Source of the DNA: Prevotella merdae
GTDB taxonomy: Bacteria; Bacteroidota; Bacteroidia; Bacteroidales; Bacteroidaceae
Assembly: GCF_900290275.1 (NCBI RefSeq)
Contig: NZ_LT985324.1
Coordinates: 633,466-697,465, forward strand
Direction: 5' to 3'
Length of the DNA: 64,000 nucleotides
Part shown: in pieces, positions 24,246 through 32,999 of the stretch
Position numbering within the stretch: position 1 is the first letter of the stretch
Layout of the letters: the number at the start of each line of letters is the position of its first letter
Program-made: the position numbers and the translations under genes
Notes under the pieces: model-generated
The model's input: the letters and a program-made list of their open reading frames with translations, nothing else
The model's database searches: none
Told to the model about the DNA's origin: nothing

Positions 24246-24329
24246 ATGAAGGTTTCTTACAACATTATTAGCATTATTATTCGAATTCGACTTCAGGGCG
24301 ATGTCGAACGGGGTAGTGTATGCCGATAG
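24246..24329 (+). CDS. isoleucine-rich leader peptide of the leu operon
   Basis: This is a 27-codon ORF (MKVSYNIISIIIRIRLQ at its start) in the leader between the promoter and leuA. Six of the eight codons 7, 8, 9, 10, 11, 12, 13 and 14 are Ile (ATT), with a Leu at 16. The stop is TAG at 24327. It is followed at once by a hairpin-forming leader ending in an intrinsic terminator 70 nt before leuA. The composition, size and position are those of an attenuator leader peptide: ribosome stalling at the Ile run would alter downstream folding. The product itself probably has no other role. Confidence 0.8.
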   Translation: MKVSYNIISIIIRIRLQGDVERGSVCR

Positions 24330-24393
24330 GTTGAACAAGATTGCATTGACTTTTATGCTTGAAAGACACAATTAAACCTTTCCCACTTGCCCC
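24286..24393 (+). promoter_or_regulatory. pause hairpin and antiterminator pairing of the leu attenuator
   Basis: TTCGAC (24286-24291) can pair with GTCGAA (24303-24308) as a pause-type hairpin. Just after it, GGGGTAGTG (24310-24318, inside the last leader codons) is complementary to CACTTGCCCC (24384-24393), with one bulged T and one G-U pair. The second pairing would occupy the 5' arm and loop of the terminator. A ribosome finishing the leader at 24327 would cover 24310-24318, while one stalled at Ile codons 24264-24287 would leave it free. Confidence 0.65.
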
Positions 24394-24418
24394 ATAGGAA
24401 GTGTGAAAGGTTTTTTTT
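24374..24418 (+). terminator. attenuator terminator upstream of leuA
   Basis: A 15-bp stem (AAACCTTTCCCACTT / AAGTGTGAAAGGTTT, one C-T mismatch) with a 10-nt loop is followed by T8. It lies between the leader peptide and leuA with no gene in between to terminate, which marks it as an attenuator. Confidence 0.9.
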
Positions 24419-24488
24419 GTTAAATCAAGAGCTAATTAATGCTACATACACTTAACACGAAGTAATAACCAGCAAAACAGAAACAGAT

Positions 24489-25991
24489 ATGAGCGACAGA
24501 TTGTTTATTTTCGACACAACACTCCGAGACGGCGAGCAGGTGCCTGGCTGTCAGTTGAACACAGTAGAAAAGATTCAAGTGGCACGACAGTTAGAGCAGC
24601 TTGGTGTGGATGTGATTGAAGCAGGATTTCCTATTTCAAGTCCAGGTGACTTCAATTCGGTTATTGAGATTTCAAAGGCTGTTACATGGCCTACCATTTG
24701 TGCCTTGACTCGCGCCGTGGAGAAAGATATTGACTGTGCCGCCGAGGCGTTGAAATATGCAAAACGTGGCAGAATACATACTGGAATCGGAACATCCGAC
24801 TCGCACATACAGTATAAGTTCCATTCCAATCGCGAGGAGATTATTGAGCGTGCCGTGCGTGCTGTGAAATACGCCAAGCGTTATGTAGAGGACGTGGAGT
24901 TCTATGCCGAAGATGCCGGTCGTACAGACAACGAATACCTTGCACGTGTTGTCGAGGCTGTTATAAAGGCTGGAGCTACGGTGGTTAACATTCCTGATAC
25001 CACTGGCTATTGCTTGCCCGAGGAGTACGGAGCCAAGATTAAATACCTTATGGAGCACGTCGACAACATCGACAAGGCCATTATTTCTACCCATTGCCAT
25101 AACGACCTTGGACTTGCCACTGCCAATACATTTAGTGGTGTAATGAATGGTGCACGCCAGGTAGAGGTTACTATCAATGGCATTGGCGAGCGTGCCGGCA
25201 ACACTTCTCTTGAGGAGATAGCCATGATTCTTAAGTGTCACAACAATATTGGTATCGACACCAACATCAACACCACAAAGATTTGTCCTACAAGCCGCAT
25301 GGTCTCAAGCTTGATGAATATGCCGGTACAGCCCAACAAGGCTATTGTTGGCCGTAACGCCTTTGCCCATTCAAGCGGCATCCATCAGGATGGAGTGCTT
25401 AAGAATGTTAGCACATACGAGATTATCGACCCGAAGGATGTTGGTCTCGACAGCGGTTCTATCGTTCTTACTGCACGCTCAGGACGTGCTGCATTGAAGT
25501 ATCGACTTGGTGTTCTTGGTGTCAATATCGAGGACGAGACCAAGATAGACGCCATCTATAAGCAGTTTCTAAAGCTTGCCGACCGCAAGAAGGAGGTTAA
25601 CGACGACGATATACTGATGCTTGCAGGTGCTGATGCCAAGGAAGCTCATGCCGTTAAGCTCGACTTCCTTCAGGTTACAACCGGACTTGGTGTCAAGAGT
25701 GTTGCAAGTATTGGTCTTGACATATCTGGACAGAAGTTTGAAGAGGCTTCTACAGGAAATGGTCCAGTAGACGCGGCAATAAAGGCTCTTAAGAAGATAA
25801 TACAGAAGCAGATGACGCTTAAGGAGTTTACCATACAGGCCATATCCAAGGGCTCTGACGATGTAGGCAAGGTGCATATGCAGGTAGAATATGACGGCAG
25901 CGTGTATTACGGATTTGGTGCCAACACCGACATCGTATCGGCATCTGTTGAGGCCTATATCGACTGTATCAACAAGTTTCGTGTGAAGTAG
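24489..25991 (+). CDS. leuA: 2-isopropylmalate synthase
   Basis: LeuA condenses 2-oxoisovalerate with acetyl-CoA, the first step of leucine synthesis. The 500-residue protein has [17 protein letters not shown] (about 8-24), the metal-binding [12 protein letters not shown] (about 202-213), the [15 protein letters not shown] signature (about 230-244) and a C-terminal LeuA-dimer allosteric domain (about 370-500) that normally binds leucine. It is the first gene of leuACD-cimA-leuB, controlled by the upstream attenuator and probably also by leucine feedback. Confidence 0.95.
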   Translation: MSDRLFIFDTTLRDGEQVPGCQLNTVEKIQVARQLEQLGVDVIEAGFPISSPGDFNSVIEISKAVTWPTICALTRAVEKDIDCAAEALKYAKRGRIHTGIGTSDSHIQYKFHSNREEIIERAVRAVKYAKRYVEDVEFYAEDAGRTDNEYLARVVEAVIKAGATVVNIPDTTGYCLPEEYGAKIKYLMEHVDNIDKAIISTHCHNDLGLATANTFSGVMNGARQVEVTINGIGERAGNTSLEEIAMILKCHNNIGIDTNINTTKICPTSRMVSSLMNMPVQPNKAIVGRNAFAHSSGIHQDGVLKNVSTYEIIDPKDVGLDSGSIVLTARSGRAALKYRLGVLGVNIEDETKIDAIYKQFLKLADRKKEVNDDDILMLAGADAKEAHAVKLDFLQVTTGLGVKSVASIGLDISGQKFEEASTGNGPVDAAIKALKKIIQKQMTLKEFTIQAISKGSDDVGKVHMQVEYDGSVYYGFGANTDIVSASVEAYIDCINKFRVK

Positions 25992-26030
25992 AACAGAAAT
26001 ACAATAACAATTAAACAATTATACAATACA

Positions 26031-27425
26031 ATGAATACGCTATTTGACAAAATTTGGGACAAGCACATTGTGCAGACTGTTGAAGATGGCCCTACACAGC
26101 TTTACATCGACCGCCTCTACTGTCACGAGGTTACATCGCCACAGGCATTTGCAGGTATGCGAGCCCGAGGACTTAAGATGTTCCGCCCCGACCACATATT
26201 CTGTATGCCCGACCACAATACACCTACACACGACCAGGACAAGCCTATCGAGGACCCTGTATCTAAGCGTCAGGTAGACACACTTGCAAAGAACGCAGCC
26301 GACTTTGGTGTTGCCCACTTTGCCATGAACTCTAAGGACAATGGTATTATCCACGTAGTTGGTCCAGAGAAGGGACTCTCGCTGCCAGGTATGACTATTG
26401 TTTGCGGCGACTCGCATACATCTACACACGGAGCAATGGGAGCTGTGGCTTTCGGTATCGGTACATCAGAGGTAGAGATGGTTATGGCTTCGCAGTGCAT
26501 CCTGCAAAGCAAACCTAAGTCGATGCGTATAAACATCAACGGCAAGCTTGCTAAAGGCGTTACGGCAAAGGATGTGGCTCTTTATCTTATGAGTCAACTC
26601 ACAACATCAGGAGCCACAGGCTACTTTGTTGAATATGCTGGCGATGTGGTTCGCGATATGTCAATGGAGGGCCGTCTTACCCTATGCAACCTTTCTATCG
26701 AGATGGGAGCACGCGGCGGATTTGTTGCTCCTGACGAGACAACCTTTGCTTATATCAAGGGCCGCGAATATGCGCCAAAGGGCGAGGCTTGGGATAAGGC
26801 CGTGGCTTACTGGAAGACATTGAAGAGTGGCGACGATGCTGTTTTCGATAAGGAGCTTACATTTAACGCTGCCGACATCGAGCCGCGCATCACCTACGGA
26901 ACCAATCCAGGCATGGGCATTGGCATAACAGAAACCATCCCTACACTCGACACCATTGACGAGGAAGGTCAGGCTTCGTTCAAGAAGAGCCTTAAGTACA
27001 TGGGATTCGAACCTGGCGAGAAACTCCTCGGACATAAAATCGATTACGTGTTCCTTGGCGCTTGTACCAATGGACGTATCGAGGACTTCCGTGCCTTTGC
27101 TTCTATTGTCAAGGGCAAACATAAGGCAGAGGGTGTTACTGCATGGCTTGTTCCAGGCTCATGGCTTGTAGACAAACAGATACGCGAGGAAGGTATTGAC
27201 AAAATAGTAGAGGCAGCTGGCTTTGAGATTAGACAGCCTGGTTGTTCGGCTTGTTTGGCTATGAACGACGACAAGATTCCAGCTGGCAAGTACTCGGTAT
27301 CTACATCCAACCGTAATTTTGAGGGACGTCAGGGACCTGGTTCGCGCACTATCCTCGCTTCGCCACTTGTAGCAGCGGCAGCGGCAGTTACGGGAGTAAT
27401 AACCGACCCAAGAGAATTTATGTAA
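26031..27425 (+). CDS. leuC: isopropylmalate/citramalate isomerase large subunit
   Basis: LeuC with LeuD isomerises 2-isopropylmalate through a [4Fe-4S] cluster. The 464-residue protein has [25 protein letters not shown] (about 125-149), the cluster ligands in [12 protein letters not shown] (about 343-354) and [12 protein letters not shown] (about 403-414), and [20 protein letters not shown] near the end. The length matches bacterial LeuC (465-470). It lies 39 nt after leuA. With the citramalate synthase gene downstream, the same enzyme probably also converts citramalate. Confidence 0.96.
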   Translation: MNTLFDKIWDKHIVQTVEDGPTQLYIDRLYCHEVTSPQAFAGMRARGLKMFRPDHIFCMPDHNTPTHDQDKPIEDPVSKRQVDTLAKNAADFGVAHFAMNSKDNGIIHVVGPEKGLSLPGMTIVCGDSHTSTHGAMGAVAFGIGTSEVEMVMASQCILQSKPKSMRININGKLAKGVTAKDVALYLMSQLTTSGATGYFVEYAGDVVRDMSMEGRLTLCNLSIEMGARGGFVAPDETTFAYIKGREYAPKGEAWDKAVAYWKTLKSGDDAVFDKELTFNAADIEPRITYGTNPGMGIGITETIPTLDTIDEEGQASFKKSLKYMGFEPGEKLLGHKIDYVFLGACTNGRIEDFRAFASIVKGKHKAEGVTAWLVPGSWLVDKQIREEGIDKIVEAAGFEIRQPGCSACLAMNDDKIPAGKYSVSTSNRNFEGRQGPGSRTILASPLVAAAAAVTGVITDPREFM

Positions 27426-27469
27426 GTCTTAGCGCAATCTGAACGTAAACAATTAGAAAGTAAATCAAA

Positions 27470-28057
27470 ATGAAACAGAAATTCAACGTTATAACATCCA
27501 CCTGCATTCCTCTCCCTCTCGAGAATGTGGACACCGACCAAATTATTCCCGCCCGCTTCCTTAAGGCTATTGATAAGGAAGGCATGGGTGACAACCTCTT
27601 CCGCGATTGGCGCTACAATGCCGATGGCACACCAAAGCCCGACTTTGTTATGAACGATCCCTCGTACAGCGGAGTTATTCTTGTAGCAGGAAAGAATTTT
27701 GGTTCGGGCTCGTCGCGCGAGCATGCCGCATGGGCTATTGCAGGTGCTGGATTCCGTGTTGTTATCAGTTCCTTCTTTGCCGATATACACAAGAACAACG
27801 AGCTCAACAATCTTGTTCTGCCAGTAGTGGTTAGTGAGCCTTTCCTCAAAGAGCTGTTCGACAGCATTGATAAAGATCATAAGACAGAGGTGCGCGTAGA
27901 CTTGCCCAACCAGACAGTCACCAATCTTGCCACTGGCAATAGCGAGCATTTCGAGATAAACGGATATAAAAAACATTGTTTGGAAAATGGTCTGGATGAT
28001 GTAGATTTCCTTGTCCAGAATCGTGATAAGGTAGAAGCATGGGAACAACAGAATTAA
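27470..28057 (+). CDS. leuD: isopropylmalate/citramalate isomerase small subunit
   Basis: This is the swivel subunit that forms the active site with LeuC. The 195-residue protein has VDTDQIIPARFLK (about 20-32), GKNFGSGSSREHAAWAI (about 72-88) and the YKKHCLENGLDDVDFLV tail segment, all typical. It starts 44 nt after leuC. Its end overlaps the next gene's start by 19 nt in a different frame, suggesting translational coupling with the citramalate synthase-like gene. Confidence 0.96.
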   Translation: MKQKFNVITSTCIPLPLENVDTDQIIPARFLKAIDKEGMGDNLFRDWRYNADGTPKPDFVMNDPSYSGVILVAGKNFGSGSSREHAAWAIAGAGFRVVISSFFADIHKNNELNNLVLPVVVSEPFLKELFDSIDKDHKTEVRVDLPNQTVTNLATGNSEHFEINGYKKHCLENGLDDVDFLVQNRDKVEAWEQQN

Positions 28058-29568
28058 ATAGAATAGAGATAATGGATTCCACGCTGCGCGACGGCGAACA
28101 GACCAGCGGCGTGTCTTTCCTACCTCACGAGAAACTTATGATGGCGCGTATGCTCCTAGGCGACGTAAATGTCGACCGCATAGAGGTTGCTTCGGCCAGA
28201 GTTTCTGAAGGCGAGAAGGATGCTGTGCGTATGGTTTGCCGTTATGCGGCAAGTGTGGGCAAGCTAAATAGGGTAGAGGTGCTCGGCTTTGTTGATGGAC
28301 ATAAGTCTATTGATTGGATTGACGAGTGCGGTTGCCGTGTTATGAATCTCTTGGCTAAAGGTTCGCTTAAGCATTGTACACAGCAGCTGAAGAAAACCCC
28401 CGAGGAACATATCGACGACATTTACCGCTCGCTGGCGTATGCAGCCCAGAAGAACATCGTTGTCAATCTGTATCTTGAGGATTGGAGCAGCGGTATGAAG
28501 GACTCGCCCGACTATGTGTTCCAGATGATGGACGCACTTGTGGAGAGTGGCATTAGGCGTTTTCTACTGCCCGATACATTAGGCATACTTAACCCAATGC
28601 AGGTTACCGAGTTCTTTGGCAAGATGAAGGAGCGCTATCCTTCGGCTCATTTCGACTTCCATGCCCATAACGATTACGATCTTGCTGTGGGCAATTCACT
28701 GGCAGCCGTAAAGGCAGGGGCAAGCGGACTGCATGTTACTGTAAACGGGCTTGGCGAGCGTTGCGGCAATGCACCGCTTGCAAGTGTCCAGGCCATACTT
28801 AAAGACCAGCTGCATGTAGAAACAGGCATACACGAGGACCGACTTGGCGAGGTTAGTAGACTTGTAGAAGGCTATTCGGGCATTGCTGTTGCTCCCAACC
28901 AGCCTATCGTTGGCGAGAATGTCTTTACTCAGGTGGCTGGCGTTCATGCCGATGGTGACAATAAGGACAACCTTTATTGCAACGACCTTGTGCCTGAGCG
29001 TTTTGGCAGAAAGCGCGAGTATGCTCTTGGCAAGAACAGCGGCAAGGCCAACATTGCAAGGAATCTTGAAGAACTTGGCTTGGAGCTTACTCCAGAGCAG
29101 ACACGCCGCGTAACGCAGCGCATCACCGAACTGGGCGACCGCAAGGAGATGGTTACTCAAGACGATCTGCCTTTCATCGTGAGCGATGTGCTTAAGCATT
29201 CGGCACCAGAAGACAAGGTTAAGCTTGTAAGCTATATGGTGTCGCTTGCTTACGGATTGCGCCCTATGGCAAGCGTAAAGGTGGAGATTGATGGACAGCA
29301 ATATGAGGACAACGCATTGGGCGATGGACAGTACGACGCATTTGTCAAGGCTATGCGCAAGATATATCGTGAGCGTCTTGGACGTACTTTCCCTGTACTC
29401 GAAAACTATGCAGTATCCATACCGCCTGGAGGTCGAACAGATGCTCTTGTGCAAACCGTTATAACATGGCGTAATGGCGACAAGCTGCTGCGTACACGCG
29501 GTCTTGATGCCGACCAAACCGAGGCGGCTATCAAGGCAACGATAAAGATGCTGAACATTGTGGAATAA
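28039..29568 (+). CDS. cimA: (R)-citramalate synthase-like enzyme
   Basis: The 509-residue DRE-TIM enzyme is distinct from LeuA: MDSTLRDGEQTSGVSFLPHEK (about 12-32), LGFVDGHKSIDWI, NLLAKGSLKH, LYLEDWSSGMKDSPDYV, HAHNDYDLAVGN and GVHADGDNKDNLYCNDLVPERFGRKREYALGK. It keeps the hydrophobic residues around the substrate pocket that give Leptospira CimA its pyruvate preference (Leu in VLGF, Leu in NLLAKG, Tyr in LYLEDW, recalled from the published structure). The C-terminal regulatory domain (about 375-505) is present. Function: pyruvate + acetyl-CoA to citramalate, then via LeuCD and LeuB to 2-oxobutyrate for isoleucine. It overlaps leuD. Confidence 0.85.
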   Translation: MGTTELNRIEIMDSTLRDGEQTSGVSFLPHEKLMMARMLLGDVNVDRIEVASARVSEGEKDAVRMVCRYAASVGKLNRVEVLGFVDGHKSIDWIDECGCRVMNLLAKGSLKHCTQQLKKTPEEHIDDIYRSLAYAAQKNIVVNLYLEDWSSGMKDSPDYVFQMMDALVESGIRRFLLPDTLGILNPMQVTEFFGKMKERYPSAHFDFHAHNDYDLAVGNSLAAVKAGASGLHVTVNGLGERCGNAPLASVQAILKDQLHVETGIHEDRLGEVSRLVEGYSGIAVAPNQPIVGENVFTQVAGVHADGDNKDNLYCNDLVPERFGRKREYALGKNSGKANIARNLEELGLELTPEQTRRVTQRITELGDRKEMVTQDDLPFIVSDVLKHSAPEDKVKLVSYMVSLAYGLRPMASVKVEIDGQQYEDNALGDGQYDAFVKAMRKIYRERLGRTFPVLENYAVSIPPGGRTDALVQTVITWRNGDKLLRTRGLDADQTEAAIKATIKMLNIVE

Positions 29569-29580
29569 AATTAATATATG

Positions 29581-29668
29581 TTCAAAGGCAAAGTAAATAA
29601 TATTCAAAGGCAAAGTAAATAATATTAAATGAGCAATTAATATATATTCAACGGGCAAGTAATATATA
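29581..29668. repeat. 22-bp tandem repeat array between cimA and leuB
   Basis: Four head-to-tail 22-bp units start at 29581, 29603, 29625 and 29647. The first two are identical and begin TTCAAAGGCAAAGTAAAT; the third and fourth are divergent (TTAAATGAGC..., TTCAACGGGC...). The array ends in the perfect palindrome AAGTAATATATATTACTT (29656-29673). It lies inside the operon, in the unusual 185-nt gap before leuB. A related array lies at 61094-61159. Confidence 0.85.
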
Positions 29669-29753
29669 TTACTTTGAAAAGCAGTTTGCATGGTACGGCT
29701 GCAGACCGTATCTCATAAGAAAAAGTATAAAGAAAAAAATAATTGTTTTAGTT

Positions 29754-30815
29754 ATGAAATTAAATATAGCAGTACTTCCCGGCGATGGAATCGGACCGGA
29801 GATAATGAAAGAAGGAGTAAAGGTAATGAAGGTAGTGGCAGATAAGTTCGGCCACGAGTTCTCGTTCAACGAGGCCATTTGTGGCGCTCATGCCATCGAT
29901 GCAGTTGGCGATCCTTTTCCAGAGGAAACATTTAAAACATGTATGGATGCCGATGCCGTATTGTTTGCAGCCGTAGGCGATCCACGTTTTGATAACGATC
30001 CTACAGCAAAGGTGCGCCCTGAGCAGGGCCTTCTTGCCATGCGCAAGAAGCTTGGCCTTTTTGCCAACGTGCGCCCTGTAGCTACTTTTGACTGCCTGTT
30101 GCATAAGTCACCGTTGAAGGACGAGCTTCTTAAGGGAGCCGACTTTGTTGTGATTCGCGAGCTTACTGGCGGTATGTATTTCGGCGAGAAGTATCAAGAC
30201 AACGACAAGGCATACGACACCGATATATACACACGTCCCGAGATTGAGCGCATCCTTAAGGTAGCCTTCGAGTTTGCTATGAAGCGCAACAAGCATCTCA
30301 CCGTTGTAGACAAGGCCAATGTGCTTGCTTCGTCGCGTCTATGGCGTCAGATTGCCAAGGAGATGGAACCGCAGTATCCTGAGGTTACCACCGATTATAT
30401 GTTTATCGACAACGCCTCAATGCGCGTTCTCACCGAACCTCGTTTCTTCGACGTAATAGTTACCGAGAACACATTTGGCGATATCCTCACCGACGAAACT
30501 TCTTGTATCACCGGTTCTATGGGATTGCAGCCGTCAAGTTCGCTTGGCGAGCACACTCCGCTATTCGAGCCTGTACATGGTTCATGGCCACAGGCAGCAG
30601 GCAAGAACCTTGCCAACCCGGTAGCGCAGATTCTCTCTGCCGCCATGCTTCTTGAGCATTTCGGCCTTAACGAAGAGGGTGCTCTTGTACGCAAGGCTGT
30701 TGACGCTTCGCTCGATGCCAATGTACGCACACCTGAGATTCAGGTTGAGGGTGGTGCCCAGTATGGCACAAAGGAAGTTGGCCAGTGGATTGCCGACTAT
30801 ATAGCAAAAGCATAA
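29754..30815 (+). CDS. leuB: 3-isopropylmalate dehydrogenase
   Basis: LeuB is an NAD-dependent oxidative decarboxylase acting on 3-isopropylmalate and, in a citramalate pathway, on methylmalate. The 353-residue protein has the N-terminal [38 protein letters not shown] (about 83-104), [10 protein letters not shown] (catalytic region), [36 protein letters not shown] and [21 protein letters not shown] (nucleotide site). It is the last gene of the operon, 185 nt after cimA because of the repeat array, and is followed by a strong terminator. Confidence 0.96.
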   Translation: MKLNIAVLPGDGIGPEIMKEGVKVMKVVADKFGHEFSFNEAICGAHAIDAVGDPFPEETFKTCMDADAVLFAAVGDPRFDNDPTAKVRPEQGLLAMRKKLGLFANVRPVATFDCLLHKSPLKDELLKGADFVVIRELTGGMYFGEKYQDNDKAYDTDIYTRPEIERILKVAFEFAMKRNKHLTVVDKANVLASSRLWRQIAKEMEPQYPEVTTDYMFIDNASMRVLTEPRFFDVIVTENTFGDILTDETSCITGSMGLQPSSSLGEHTPLFEPVHGSWPQAAGKNLANPVAQILSAAMLLEHFGLNEEGALVRKAVDASLDANVRTPEIQVEGGAQYGTKEVGQWIADYIAKA

Positions 30816-30840
30816 AAGCAACTTTAACTAACTTAAATCG

Positions 30841-30896
30841 AAACGGCTATCAATACGCTGGACGTTAAACGCCCAACGTATTATAGCCGTTTTTAT
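30841..30896 (+). terminator. terminator of the leu operon
   Basis: AAACGGCTAT / ATAGCCGTTT (10 bp) stack on an inner AATACG / CGTATT helix, with a T-rich 3' flank. Confidence 0.9.
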
Positions 30897-30986
30897 CTAA
30901 TCTCGAATATTAAATCTATGCCATACTCTGCCGATGTTTATCTTGATTTGAGCAAATGCTAGGTGTTGATGGATTTAAATGGCTTG

Positions 30987-31187
30987 TTATTTTCTCAATT
31001 CATTAATAAGGTCTTCCAATATATATTGGTCACTCATCAGCTGCAACCCGGACTTTGAATTTGTTAATTGCTGGTATACCTCGGTTGAATAAAACAAGTC
31101 GAGTGCTCGCTCTGCGCTTATATGTAGCGTCTCTGCCAATAACATTATAATTCGGCTTTGTTTGCGCCATAATACATTATCTCTCAT
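30987..31187 (-). CDS. DUF3791 family protein (second, promoter-distal copy)
   Basis: The 66-residue acidic-helical protein has the DUF3791 pattern: a helix with LAETLHISAERALDLFYSTEVYQQL (about 17-41) followed by SGLQLMSDQYILEDLINELR (about 46-65). It starts 2 nt after the stop of the DUF3990 gene. DUF3791 proteins are small, are usually encoded beside DUF3990 and have no proven biochemical role; a small partner protein next to an ADP-ribosyltransferase-fold protein would be consistent with an antitoxin or regulator. That is inference. Confidence 0.8.
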   Translation of the reverse strand: MRDNVLWRKQSRIIMLLAETLHISAERALDLFYSTEVYQQLTNSKSGLQLMSDQYILEDLINELRK

Positions 31188-31189
31188 TG

Positions 31190-31696
31190 TTAATCCTCCG
31201 TGTTAATTATAGTTGATGAAATGAAAGTAAGATACTTATCTACGATTTCTTGGTTGAGAATACATATTTGATGATTCACAGCTTTGTATTTTAGTTGTCC
31301 AAGAGCCTGTTCTGCTGTTATAATGCCATTCTCATAATCTTCTACAGTATCAATAACATTGTCATTGGCGACACCACCTTCAACTATATCATATTGATTT
31401 TGAATGGTACCTCCGCTTCGGCAGTCTATAACGTATTCCAACCATTCTATATTATAAGATTCAAATATCTTAATACGATAGTTGTCAGACTTAACTCCAT
31501 TGAAATCTAATGAATATACGGATAGAACAGCTTTCGCTTTTTTCCCTTTTCTTTCGGCAATAACTCTTGCCCATGCTTCTGCTTGCGTTTGTAATTTCGT
31601 TAGATAAAAGCCTTGCCCAAAATCAACCTTGCTTCTTCCCAACTTTACAAGCGGTGTGGGTACTTCCGTATATGATCCATGAAATAAATTTATCAT
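31190..31696 (-). CDS. DUF3990 family protein, ADP-ribosyltransferase-like
   Basis: From the ATG at 31696 it has 168 residues (MINLFHGSYTEVPTP); an in-frame ATG 5 codons upstream is unlikely because the 31696 start overlaps the previous stop (ATGA). The features match DUF3990: LFHGS (first motif), VDFGQGFYLTKLQTQAEAWA (about 24-43), YVIDCRSGG, YDIVEGGVANDNVIDTVEDY and the C-terminal HQICILNQEIVDKY strand. The H-x-S ... G-F-Y layout resembles the ADP-ribosyltransferase fold, but the activity and target are unproven. It sits between two DUF3791 genes. Confidence 0.85.
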   Translation of the reverse strand: MINLFHGSYTEVPTPLVKLGRSKVDFGQGFYLTKLQTQAEAWARVIAERKGKKAKAVLSVYSLDFNGVKSDNYRIKIFESYNIEWLEYVIDCRSGGTIQNQYDIVEGGVANDNVIDTVEDYENGIITAEQALGQLKYKAVNHQICILNQEIVDKYLTFISSTIINTED

Positions 31697-31935
31697 GATT
31701 CCGCCTCCCAATTTAGAAGTGTTTCACAAATGTCTTCTGCAACCCAATCTAAACTTTGGGTATGTAGCTCCTCATAACGCTTGAAAAGTCGGTTGTGTAT
31801 AAGCCCTTGCTTCTGTAGACGGTCGAACATAGTCTTGCCGGTGATGCCAAGCTTCTTAGCTCCGCTCTCTATTGCCATAACTGCAAAATGGACTTTGCGG
31901 TAGGTGTCATTATCTATATTATTCATATTAGCCAT
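31693..31935 (-). CDS. DUF3791 family protein (first, promoter-proximal copy)
   Basis: The 80-residue protein has the classical DUF3791 core: YRKVHFAVMAIESGAKKLGITGKTMFDRLQKQGLIHNRLFKRYEELHTQSLDWVAEDICETLLNWE (about 12-77). The TGA stop overlaps the ATG of the DUF3990 gene, so the two are translationally coupled. It is the first gene of the three-gene cassette, with TATCTTTG (-7) about 60 nt upstream. The start could also be the internal MNNID, three codons later. Confidence 0.85.
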   Translation of the reverse strand: MANMNNIDNDTYRKVHFAVMAIESGAKKLGITGKTMFDRLQKQGLIHNRLFKRYEELHTQSLDWVAEDICETLLNWEAES

Positions 31936-32270
31936 ATTACATATTAAAATAATTTAAAAACAATGATTTGTTAGATGAGATTTATTCTCTCCACAAAGAT
32001 AGTACTTTCTCTTTAAACTGAATAGTAAAACTTTAGGAATTATGTGCAAAAAACACAAAGGTTTTTGACCTGATGCGTATCTGCTCAAGGCGGTTTGGGC
32101 ACAACTCCGCTTTGTCAGATTAAGATGAAAATTAAAAAATAAAGCCAAACTAACTATAAAACATTTGTGTTCTTTGGTATTTATTCTTAATTTCGCACTC
32201 GGATTCAATGGAATGTGCATCCGTGCCATAATTGATAGGCACTCATTAAAGAAATAACGAAATTTAGATA
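31936..32270. other. intergenic, no gene seen
   Basis: This is a divergent spacer between the DUF3791 cassette (minus) and the TPR protein gene (plus). Apart from the -7 box at 31994 nothing coding was convincing; the open frame here is low-complexity and lacks a plausible start context. Confidence 0.6.
31994..32001 (-). promoter_or_regulatory. -7 box of the DUF3791-DUF3990 cassette
   Basis: TATCTTTG on the minus strand matches TAnnTTTG, 59 nt before the first start codon. No clear TTTG is seen 19 nt upstream, so the promoter may be weak or regulated. Confidence 0.5.
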
Positions 32271-32966
32271 ATGAAACCAGTATTTGTATATTTGTTCTTA
32301 TTCCTTGCTTCTGCTGCCAATGTCTCGGCGCAGACAAGCACTTCAACTATGTTAACACGTCAGCAACTTAGAGATAGTCTTGCTGTTGCATCAGAGCAAT
32401 TGAGCTATCATCCCGACTCGCTTGACTTGCGCTTAAGAAAGGCAGGATGGAATCTTCAGCTTGAGCAATGGCAGTATGCGCACGATGAATACGACTATGT
32501 GTTGAGGCGGGAACCCTACAATCTGGCAGCCTTGTTTTATCGTGCTTTTGTAAACGAAAAACAGCAAAGATACAAGTTTGCAAGGCTCGATTATGAGAAC
32601 TTGCTGTCTACTGTGCCCGATCATTTTGAAGCCCGACTTGGATTGGCTCTTCTCAATGATAAGGATAACAGATATACAGATGCGATAAACCAGATAAACC
32701 TCCTTGTAATGCAACATCCAGATAATGCTGTGGCTTATGCGGCAAGAGCTGGTATGGAGGTAGAACGCAAGATGTATGCTCCTGCCGAATACGATTATGG
32801 TAAAGCTATAGAGCTTGCTCCAAGCAATACCGACTACTTGCTTAGCCGTGCCAATGTGCGCATTATTATGAAACGCAAAGCAGAAGCACGTGACGACCTT
32901 GACCGTATGGTTAGGCTTGGTGTGTCGCGTGCATCTCTTGTAGATTGGTATCGCAAGTGTCGATAG
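32271..32966 (+). CDS. exported tetratricopeptide-repeat protein
   Basis: The 231-residue protein has a Sec signal peptide (VYLFLFLASAANVSAQ, cleavage near residue 21). About five TPR-like helical hairpins follow, for example WQYAHDEYDYVLRREPYNLAALFYRA, YKFARLDYENLLSTVPDHFEARLGLALL and YAPAEYDYGKAIELAPSNTDYLLSRANV. No catalytic domain or lipobox is present. It is probably a periplasmic adaptor. It ends 33 nt before the convergent walJ-like gene. Confidence 0.85.
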   Translation: MKPVFVYLFLFLASAANVSAQTSTSTMLTRQQLRDSLAVASEQLSYHPDSLDLRLRKAGWNLQLEQWQYAHDEYDYVLRREPYNLAALFYRAFVNEKQQRYKFARLDYENLLSTVPDHFEARLGLALLNDKDNRYTDAINQINLLVMQHPDNAVAYAARAGMEVERKMYAPAEYDYGKAIELAPSNTDYLLSRANVRIIMKRKAEARDDLDRMVRLGVSRASLVDWYRKCR

Positions 32967-32999
32967 GATGCCTAATTGCAGTGGAGCAAGGCAGTTGCA

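Noticed and set aside
24330..24373. T-box or leucine riboswitch in the leu leader
   Set aside because: No T-box sequence or specifier stem was found; a translated leader peptide with antiterminator pairing explains the region.
28696..29691. Long minus-strand frame (331 codons) opposite cimA
   Set aside because: It is a shadow of the clear citramalate synthase gene; its beginning is the translated 22-bp repeat array, with Ile/Tyr/Leu-rich repeats.
31954..32346. Minus-strand open frame of 130 codons in the spacer before the TPR gene
   Set aside because: It overlaps the start of the TPR protein gene, has low-complexity composition and no promoter, and is not protein-like.
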